Below, one piece after another: positions 55,701 to 64,000 of a stretch of 64,000 bases of DNA. The notes under the pieces are model-generated. The model did no database searches. It saw only the letters and a list, made by a program, of their open reading frames with translations, and was not told where the DNA came from. Origin of the DNA: Zygnema circumcarinatum (taxonomy: Eukaryota; Streptophyta; Zygnematophyceae; Zygnematales; Zygnemataceae). Each line of letters starts with the position of its first letter. The first letter of the stretch is position 1. The translations under genes were made by a program, and so were the position numbers. The stretch lies in assembly GCA_037447605.1 (NCBI GenBank), contig CM074811.1, positions 1,952,311-2,016,310 on the forward strand, given 5' to 3'.

Positions 55701-57993
55701 CGGGCTCCGCAGCGTTCATGAGGAACTCCAGGGAGCTCAGGTCCAGGCCGTCCGGAGCGTCCTTCTCGGCGTTGAATTTGCGCGTGCAAAGTTCTAAGGC
55801 GAAGTTGGGAGCTGCAGTGTGGGTGATCTGCGTCCAAGTGTCGAAGAGGTCATTTACAACAGAAACTAGGTGGAAAAGCAACACTTGTTTTAGATGCACT
55901 AGAAATTAAGTTCTGGGAGCAATTGTTGCCGGCATTGCACGACGTGTCACGGTGATTGCGAGTCGCTCACTTTGAACCGGCTCATGAACTGCACCCAAAG
56001 CGAGGGCCGTTTGATGAATGTGATTGGCGACATGTAGAACCCGCTCGCTCCTGTGCTGAGCGTGATCATGTACGCCACGATGAGGCCCAGGTCGTGGTAC
56101 TGCAGGGAACCCACAGAATTTTTGAGTGTTCAGAAATTACAGTCAGTAACCGCAGATGCGTTCAAAGTTATGGAATAGTGCATGCGCTGAGAGTGTCCTT
56201 ATTGAGACGACCGATAGTCACATACCTGTGGAAGCCAGCTCAAGAAGCGGGTATTTTCATCAAAGCGCATTGCTCTGCACAAGGCAGAGACACGAGATGA
56301 GCCGTGTTTGTAACTAAATCACGACCAATCGAGGAATTATGTACCCTTACAAGGTGAACCCCCCCCCCAGGCAGTGCCGGATCCAGTTTTTTTGTTGAGG
56401 GGGGCCTTAGCCCTCTTTCAGCATAAAATACATAAGAAAATAAAAAAAATTCTAAACCTGAGGGGAGACTACCCTCTTTCAGCATAAAACACAAAAGATA
56501 AGGTTGTGAAAAGTTCATTTTTAAAACCTGAGGGGGGGTCTAAGCCCCTCCAACTTGTATATGTAGGTCCGCCCCTGTCCTGCCAGGAAAACACACCTTG
56601 GTAACTTGGTGAGGTGGTGGCCAATGTTGGAGTGCGCTACCATGACTCCCTTGGGGTCCGCAGTAGAGCCCGACGTGTACTGGAGAAAGGCTACCGGGCT
56701 TGCAGGCGGCGGAAAGATCCTCGCCATGGGCTTTGAGAATGGCTGCACATCTCACACTTGAAGTCAGCCTCATGAAGGATTGTAGTGAAAACCTGCCGGC
56801 CCAAGGTGGGACAGAAATTCATGGGGAGGTACACAAAAGGTGGGGTTGTAGGGTTTTTAGGGTTGCGAAGACTTTTAAATTTAAAAAAAAATTGTAGATT
56901 ATGTGCATTAATAGCACCAAGTTCGCTCGGTTATCTAAAGGTGTATTATTTTCTGTAATAGAATTAGCAAGGATTACCTTGATTCCATCCGTTGTTTTCC
57001 AGACTTCTCCCGGCCATCGGATGCAGCGTACATATGACATGAGGACCACATTGTAGTAGCTGCGACATACATCACGGGGAAATAGGCGGTTCAATGTTCT
57101 GAGCAGCATGCATGGGAACATTCCACCCGCTAGCTTAAGCAGGGTTCGCAGAAATCGCATTGCTCGAGAAACTACCGCGGCAAACTAACCGCGTATTGAG
57201 AGCTTACTGGAGAGTAGCCTCTTATTAAAAATGTAAGCCACCTATGGAAGTTAAGGTGGGGGCATGTATGCGCAGACCTTTTGCTTGTAAGGACAAGTTT
57301 GGCCTCCGAGTCCGCGACCAGCCTCGTCAGCTTAGGAAGATCTTTGGTGAGGTCGTTTGGATTTGGAGGATACGACGGCACCGCGATGGCTCCTGCAATC
57401 AAACGATTGGCTGAGCCACAGGTGGGAGCTGCCTCCAATGCATTGACGACGTCAAGGACGCGAAAATATTGAAGGAAGAAGAAAATTCGTATTCGTATTT
57501 CGACGTATTCGTAGAGCACATACCTGCGTGCAGGCAGGCCACGAAAGCTACAAGAAACTCGAGGCCGGGCGGGTACACAAGAACCACTCGGTCTCCGTTC
57601 TTCACTTTCCATGAGTCCAGCATGGTCGCCGCGATGGCGCGCGACTTCGCATCAAACTGTGGAGATCAGATAAAAGATGGGGTTTGAATATGTTCTGTAT
57701 TGAGATCTTACATGAGATGGAGAATCGTGGCACGTCAACGCATAAAAAAAACTCACCTCTGCGTACGTGAAGCTCTGTGAAATTTGCCCGTTCTCCTCCA
57801 CCCATGAAAGAGCAGGCTTTGACGGGTACTTCTGAACAGACTCCTCCAAAAACTGAAAAAAATTCTTCACCTCCTCTGTTTCCCACTTCAATCGCACCTC
57901 AAACGGCGGCACAGTGAACTTGCGTGGATGGGGTACGTCACACGGACCGGGAAATGTCTTGAACTTGCCATTCTTTGTTTCCATTTCCGCCAT
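52734..57993 (-). CDS. Fatty acyl-AMP ligase fused to acyl carrier domain
   Basis: Adenylates a carboxylic (probably fatty) acid and should pass it to its own carrier domain. Sixteen minus-strand exons: 57993-57757, 57656-57524, 57392-57278, 57059-56978, 56742-56597, 56274-56226, 56099-55971, 55827-55576, 55287-55087, 54840-54685, 54445-54203, 54093-53977, 53818-53579, 53368-53246, 53120-53058, 52871-52734; phases close to 807 aa. FAAL motifs: AIAVPSYPPNP, AFLQYTSGSTADPKGVM (about 208-224), YHDLGLI, CYGLAEHVVG, LRTGD, GRIKDLIIIRGRNYYPQ and the catalytic-Lys loop IPKTTSGKIRR. After an acidic linker, LVALGLTSMTGIDIIELIEH is the carrier segment, with Ser717 as likely phosphopantetheine site; Thr replaces the usual Asp before it. 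No thioesterase, reductase or ketosynthase follows. Physiological role unknown. Confidence 0.85.
54472..54632. repeat. (GGGAGA)n microsatellites with flanking duplication
   Basis: Two GGGAGA runs (54472-54510 and 54598-54630) lie in a FAAL-ACP intron with similar flanks (GGACTGCTCCAAC and AAAGGATGAAAG). This suggests a local duplication. Confidence 0.8.
55388..55559. repeat. CTGGCTAG / CTGGCTGA tandem array
   Basis: About 21 octamer units alternate CTGGCTAG and CTGGCTGA inside the intron between FAAL exons 8 and 9, immediately before the exon 8 donor (minus strand). Confidence 0.93.
56372..56581. mobile_element. hAT-like short element remnant
   Basis: The left end reads CAGTGCCGGATCCAG and the complement of the right end reads CAGGGGCGGACCTAC, an imperfect terminal inverted repeat of the kind seen in hAT elements. 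Sub-terminal G-runs follow, with an internal duplication of CCCTCTTTCAGCATAAAA at about 56410 and 56471. It sits in an intron of the FAAL-ACP gene. No transposase and no clear 8-bp target duplication. Confidence 0.5.
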
Positions 57994-59164
57994 GCCTTCG
58001 AGTGGCGAGAGAGAGAGGGAGAGAGAGAGAGACAGAGAGACAGAGAGAGAAAGCGCGAGAGAGAGAAGGGAGAAGGGCAGGCGTAGCAGGGAGGGAGAAC
58101 CCGTTCTTTCCGAGCACGAGCTGCGCCTTCTTAAGCGGCGTGGCCCGGAGCATGGGGCGTGCCGGCCGCCCGGCGGTCCGCCCTCGGCGACGCTGCGACC
58201 CGCGCGGCGGCGCCTCCTTCTTCGCGCTTCTCGCCGGAGCCGTCACGCAGGCGGCAGGGTCAGTTTCGGAGCGATTTGTCACGTCACGCGGTAGCCGGTA
58301 ACGCCGGAAACTGACCGGCGGCCATGCAAATGGTTGTGACCGCTCGTCGAACCTGCTGAAGATCCGCGGGGAATAAGGGGTTACGGTAATGGAGACCTTG
58401 AGAAAGTATGCAACCATGTGAGCATCTGTCCCATTCACACAATACACTAACGGAGGGTCCGTCCTCTCGCGCCTCACCTCCATTCGTTCCGTTCGTTTCA
58501 TTCCTCCAATCTTCGTTGTAACCTCGACGAAGCGATACGTGGTCTGAGTATCAAAACGAAACCCTTCAGCGGCGCTGGCGGGCTGTGCTCAATCACACGA
58601 GATCGATGAAAAGTCCTCGCTCTGCAAGACGGCAAATGAAAATGTTTGTCCGCCATCTCAGTATTTCAACCAACTGAACGTTGAGGAATTTGATACTTGG
58701 GTCCAATCTGCCATGTAATAAGGAATGCAGGATTTAGATACACCAAAAGTAGAGACGTGCATAGCGCGACCTAATCCAACTACGAACCAGAACTGACCTC
58801 AAAATTGTGCTACCAAGTGGGTCAGATTGGTCTACGCGCCATAGAGTTTGATCGTCACGAATCCGCACGATTTCCGCTATCTTGTACGCCTAGAAAACTA
58901 GACATTTGTCGTGCCTTCAGTGTGACACACATTTTCAGAAATCACTTTGCAGAAGTGGACAGGAGCGACTCATGAGGCCATTGCTGGTCACTATGCATTG
59001 GAGCGGATGAAGAAATCATTGCATTGCATTTTTTTTTGCGCTAAAATGCGTATGCTGAACGAAAAGAAGTGCAAAGCTGAAGCTGAAATTTCATCAGCAA
59101 AATTTTGAGGGTTTTAGGGTTGTAAGCTTCCACTCACCTCCCTCCTTCACTCCCTCCACACCTT
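57994..59164. other. FAAL-ACP upstream region
   Basis: (GA)n microsatellite at 58006-58065 just before the FAAL start codon, then a GC-rich block to 58270, probably its 5' UTR and promoter. 58270-59160 is AT-rich without coding signal. Confidence 0.45.
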
Positions 59165-59188
59165 CCAATGAGAATCCGCCACGTATGC
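59165..59188. promoter_or_regulatory. CCAATGA-N5-CGCCACGTATGC composite site
   Basis: Matches the site upstream of TRAX (36846-36869) in both half-motifs and in spacing. It lies between the divergent FAAL-ACP and SPT2 genes, about 0.3 kb before the likely SPT2 first exon. Function inferred. Confidence 0.45.
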
Positions 59189-59449
59189 TAAGTCAACATT
59201 GAACCGAGACGGCGACCGTGACGCGACATGAGAACCGCGCGTCGCGCAGTTTGCAGAGCACGCATGGACTAAACCGCGCGGCGCCCCTCGCTCCCGACCG
59301 CGCCGCTGCGGGTACAGTACGGACAACGTACGAACATACGGATTCGTACACTTCCCTGAAGCTTGCACTCCTGACTCGTCTAGCCTCTGTAGCGGACTGG
59401 GAGGAAGGGACGCTTTGGAGGGAGCGCTAGGCCAGTTGGTGGAGGGCCA

Positions 59450-62400
59450 TGGCCATGGCCATGGCGACATCATATGGCTGCAGGTTGCCGCGCGCTGGCT
59501 CGGGGAGAGAGTGAAGGAATTCTGTGGGAGGGCGTCTGTGCGGGAGAATCAGCATGCTGCGGGGGGATCGCCTTGTATGCTGCTGTTCCCTCCTCCTGCT
59601 GTTCTTGCCTCTGTTTTTGCTTGTCCTTGCAAACTGCGCGATTTATGTTTTGCGATGCGTAATTTATTATGGTTCCGGTTCTAACGAAAGAATTTAGAAC
59701 AGCGGAGCTGTGGAAATCACGGTTTGCACCGTGTGAGGCTGTCAAGGTTATTTCTTGTTTAGGCAGCGCAGTGTGTAGGATATTGGAGGCATGTCCTGCA
59801 GCTGCAAAAGGTATCATGCGCTCTTACATGCCTGAAATAGGTGATTAATGCTTGCAATTTCTGACGCTGATTACAGGATTATCTGAAGAGCAGTCGCAGC
59901 TACTCCGACCTCCGGGATGACGACGAGGGGTTGGAAGACGAGCAGGAACGGCACTTCTCTCAGGAAGCTCTTGATACCATCCAACAGAGAAAAGACCAGA
60001 AAAACAAGTTGCAGGAGTTGGTCAGGCAAAAGAACAAGAGCAAGAACACCTACAGAGAGATAGAGGAAAATGAGTACGAGGAGTACGAGGAGGAATATGA
60101 GGAGACGAGACCTGCAAAAGAGAAAATTCATTCAAAACCTCCAATGCCGAAGGCAGACGTTAATGGTGGTCGCGCGGGGCAGCATTCGACTGGAGGCACG
60201 AAGCTGTTCGACAGGTAAGTTCACGAGCTCATCATTTCTGTCATTGGCAAGTGAACGGTTACACGGGGTCGACTTAGAATAGAGTGTAATTGGACACGCA
60301 TACACGAACGAAGAGAGCTATAAGATAGTACTCACATACTGGCTTACCTCAGGTGTCCTCCCTGAAGCTTACCTAAGCATTCCAGAAGGTGCTTTGCATT
60401 TATTATTTCTTCTCAAAAAGCAACGGCTTTTGAACTGTTATTGTAACATGTATGTACAGCAGTTTGCGAAGTTGCCAGCTGGAGATGAAGGAGATCTTGC
60501 CGGATGTCATTTTTTTCCAGCTATTGAAGTTAGTAAAGCAATGGGTCTATGGATTGAGCTAATATCATGCAAAAAATATCAATGGGAAGTTACAAGTGGA
60601 AGAGAAGTCTCGTATTAAGTACTCGCTCGCTTCATCTACAGAAATGACTATAGGTACATCAATGTTTTTTCTTAACGAAGAAAGAAAGAAAGGAAAGAGT
60701 GCCTGAAAGTTGAGCTTAGACAAGGACAAGATACTTAAGAATTCTTTCAAAGCTCATCTAGTTGCGAGGGAGTAAAAGCATCCTTTTTGTGTATTGTTTA
60801 ATACGAGCCTATTGCACACCACGGATGTTTTATCGTAGGGTTGCCATGAGTTCAAGTGCTTGACATCGATCCACATTGAGCTGATTTTCACTAGAAAACT
60901 GTGATAGCATCCAGCAACGAACGTTATCCGCCTGTAGCCTTAATTCTTTGTAGGGCTCATAGTTGCTTCAGACCCTTCAACCACTGAGTAGTCAACCACT
61001 GAATAAGTGAAGGTTTTGTGCGTGCCATTTTTTTGTAAGCGCTTAGACGGTACATTGTCACCGTACGAGTCCTGCTTTCGCGGTTTTGCAGTTGTGTTTC
61101 GTCTCGAAGAGATAGGTGAAGCGACTAACGAGGCAGGCAGATTGCATACGTCTGAAATGAAGAATCCCAACATGTTATTGAGTCTAAGGTATAGAGGCGT
61201 GGGTTGGCCAGCTTCGGTCAGTTTTTTGGACCTTCACAGCGAGTGTTGGCACCGCGCATTTTGGAGGAAGCGAAAGCAAGAGCGAATGCAGAGCGCATCG
61301 CTGCCAGGGAGGGGGTGGAACAAAAGGAGGTGTGTATCTTACTCCTGTTCGAGTCTGCAGTCAGATTGGACAGCAATTGTGAATGCTGAAGTAGTCGATT
61401 AGTGTACTTTTATCGACAGTCACGTTGAGAAGGTTGAGGATTTTTTTAAATTCATGGGCATGTAGAAAAGTTTTCATCTTGATAACAGATCGACTGTCCG
61501 AATCTTGTTGACCTGTTGTAGCATGGGAAATTAATCGAGGAACTTTTGGAACGAGCACTTGTGAGACGCTACTAGGCCTCAACTTTTTAGGCAGTACTCC
61601 GGAGTGTCTGCGAAGTCTTATGGAGCTCAATTGCTTGTTCGCAAAGGAGACTGACTTGTTTTTGTGCTTGTGTATGCAGAGGCTGAAAGAACAAAAGGCG
61701 CGTGCTGTACAGAGCTCTAGTGACAGAAGGAGACCTGCATCAGGCGGACAAGAAGCCGCTCCTTCATCACAGCGAGTGCCAGAGGTAAGTACTTGCATGA
61801 ATAAGCGAGCAGATGGCATCTGACTTCGTCCAAGTCATGGATTATGCAGGTACAGGAGAGTGAGTGTCGTTTATCAGGTTTGATTTCATGTATCTCACTA
61901 TGAACCATCTTCTGTGTAGTTTTTTGGCACCTGTTGTCTCTGCAGGGTACGAGCATCTCAACAGTGATTCTTTTTGCTTAAAATTTCCCTAAGCTGGTTT
62001 CTGAAGACCGTGGTAGTTTTGCTAGCTGCTTTAATTGAATGGTGTATACCTCTCGTCTTTTTTTCAGAAAGTTATCAAGGCCCGCCAGTTAAAGGCTGCT
62101 CGAGACTACTCGTTTCTATTCAACGATGATGACGGCGCTGCCCCGCAACCTTCTGAAGCGCATGAAAAAAGAAAGGCGGCAGCAGCCCAAGAACAACAGG
62201 CAATCAGGCAACCGTCAGGTCAGCCTTCAGCATATCATAGTCTGCTAGCCACTAACTCACTGACTGATCCAAGACTCATTCAGTCGTTTCTCTCTATTTT
62301 TCCTTCCTCTGTCTATTTCCTCCTTCTTGATGCTTTTTGTCGGTCATGGCGGTGGAAGTGCTAGAGATGGTGAGAGCGTGCACTACTGGAGATTTCATGA

Positions 62401-63794
62401 GAAGTCTATGAGAAGTCTATGCATGACCAAAAGTTGGGAAGCACCCGAGTGAGGCCATTTTCTTCAGAGAAAGATGCTAAGGCACAACTCTCGACTACCG
62501 TAGGCTATGTAGTACCTTCATTTGAGGTCTCTGCAACCCCTACTTTTTGTTCTATTTAGTGGCTCAAGACTTCAAATACTGTCAGGAGTTTTTGAAAGTG
62601 CTCAAAGCATGACCAATTGAACCGTCTGGCAACCAATCAGGTGACAAGCCAAGGAGCCATGCATCTCCTTCCTCAACCCGTCCTCGTCCTTTAGTTCCAA
62701 AGTCTTCGGAAGTAAGAAGGGATCGGCCTCCAGCACAGGCTTCAGACAGGCCCAAGCCATCACTTCATCGTGAAAAAGAAGGGCATTCATCTGCCGGCCT
62801 CAGAAATGGTTCTGCTGTTTCTGGGCGGTCAGCTGAGGCTAAGTCTTCTGAGCATGTTCGAGGCAGACCATTGCAGAAGTCAGGTGCACCCAAGCAAAGC
62901 TCCGGCTTATTGAGACCTGTAACATATGAGAAAGTGCAAGCAAGGCAAGGTGGTCCAAGAGTAGCAGAGAGTGGAGGAGCACCTGTGGGTAGGGGAAGCA
63001 CAGAAGCTTTGAGGGATTTAGTGTCAGAGAGAACCGTTGTGAGGGAGAAGCCGACTGCACGACCAGGAGACGCACGTCCGGCAAGTCAAGGGATGCTCAA
63101 CGGAAAGCCGAAAGCTGCAGAATCTGCTCAGGTGTCTGCTCTCACTTTGTTGAAATTTCTTGAAGAAACAGATTGTTGAATTTGTTGAAGGGCCAATCTG
63201 AGGAAAATTGTCGTACAGTATTGCAGCGTACTGGCGGATTGAGGTGCGTTAGCAGATGTTTATGTTTTTTGTTTCACCACGCTGAAGGTAAAGGAGCTTC
63301 AAGCTTCTTGCACTTTGCCATGAGGCGAGTGCCTTAATGCCGAAGTCTTGCCTTCTAGTTTTGCTGGGAAATGTTCATGGGCCTGTGTTTTAATGCGTTT
63401 TTACTGCCGTGGTGCGGTTGACTATTGAGCAGCGGAATAGAATCGAAGGTAATCGGGTCCCCATTTCCCAGAGCAGGCCCATGCCGCCCCCGAAGCAGCC
63501 GGCCCCCTTGCGGCCTGCACTGAAGGGGCCGCCGCGGCAGCAGCAGAAGGCTGGAGGGCTCCAAAGACCAGCAGAGACGCCTTTGCGACGGAGTGGAGAG
63601 AGGCAGATGGAAGTATCGAGAAGGCCGGAGTCGACCGAAAGTCGGCCTCCTCCACTCAAGAAGGCTGCAGTTTCAAGAAGGCGAGAGGAAGAGGACGACG
63701 ACGACGATTCAGCGGACTCGTTTTTGGAGGAAGATGATTTTGACATGAGAAAGGGGGGAAGATCGGCATTAAGCTCAGTTCTAGGAATGTTCAG
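59450..63794 (+). CDS. SPT2-like chromatin protein (3' partial)
   Basis: Plant SPT2 homolog; SPT2 binds histones H3/H4 and acts during transcription. Supported exons: 59877-60214, 61212-61329, 61680-61784, 62068-62218, 62641-63131, 63433-63794. Phases agree and the last exon ends with a donor, so the gene continues past the right edge. Signatures: an acidic, charged N-terminal region, FGQFFGPSQRVLAPRILEEA (family FGSFFGPSQ), ARQLKAARDYSFLFNDDD (family DYSFLF), a basic Ser/Pro/Arg-rich middle, then an acidic patch leading to SSVLGMFR, the start of the SPT2 C-terminal core (family RRMFGYNP). The first coding exon is unresolved: ATGs cluster at 59450-59476 but none joins the 59877 exon in frame by an obvious donor. 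The 59450 start is therefore provisional. Confidence 0.78.
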
Positions 63795-64000
63795 GTAAGG
63801 CTTTTTCTGTGTCGAGGAATCATTGCACCTAAGTTTTGTGGAGATAACAGGACTCGTTAACTGCATTACAAGAGGTACGCGAGCTGTGTCTGTTTCGTGC
63901 CTTACTGAGTGGATGTCTCGTCAACTATCTCCAAGGTAAGCTTGAGGATCAGGAATGGCGCGAAGGAGCGGGGTAAATACTGAATAGTCACAGTAGGTTT

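Noticed and set aside
1-64000. CRISPR array, bacterial operon or phage system
   Set aside because: No regular spacer-repeat array, no Shine-Dalgarno-led gene strings; every supported gene is intron-rich and eukaryotic.

Overview
The window is nuclear DNA of a green-lineage eukaryote (streptophyte). All recognisable genes are broken into many short exons joined by GT-AG introns. The proteins resemble plant families: the At4g02110-type BRCT protein, a CLMP1-like TPR protein, plant-type U11/U12-48K, PBD proteasome subunit and SPT2. Plant-type CCCTAAA telomere-like repeats occur between genes. I infer a non-seed plant or streptophyte alga, mainly from the fatty acyl-AMP ligase/ACP protein and the compact gene spacing; the sequence alone does not fix the species. 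Exon coordinates were derived by hand from splice signals, reading-frame phase and family similarity. For almost every gene the exon phases close exactly.

Layout: 1-6812 (-) BRCT protein, 3' end off the left edge. 6813-9828 intergenic, with an ATGGACCC minisatellite, a G-box/ATCCAACGG module and two MITE-like elements. 9829-13813 (-) TPR protein. 13814-16877 intergenic with a second copy of one MITE family. 16878-20198 (+) U11/U12-48K. 21094-24564 (-) EI24-like membrane protein, divergent across 392 bp from 24957-27171 (+) proteasome beta-4 (PBD). 27790-33786 (-) long-form tRNase Z. 34222-~36840 (-) TRAX. 38056-43106 (-) farnesyl diphosphate synthase, 14 exons. 45476-50975 (+) a protein with two NAP domains in tandem. 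50976-52733 intergenic with telomere-like and ATCGTATCGT repeats. 52734-57993 (-) fatty acyl-AMP ligase fused to an acyl carrier domain. ~59450-63794 (+) SPT2-like chromatin protein, 3' end off the right edge.

The genes are independent eukaryotic transcription units, not an operon. Several are housekeeping RNA or chromatin functions (tRNA 3' processing, minor spliceosome, TRAX, histone chaperones NAP and SPT2, BRCT), alongside proteostasis (PBD), isoprenoid synthesis (FPPS) and lipid activation (FAAL-ACP). The most unusual items are the tandem double-NAP protein with a hydrophobic C-terminal tail, the FAAL-ACP didomain protein, a GC-AG intron inside a minor-spliceosome protein gene, a CLMP1-like protein with no visible PB1 domain, and shared promoter-like modules and MITEs scattered between genes.
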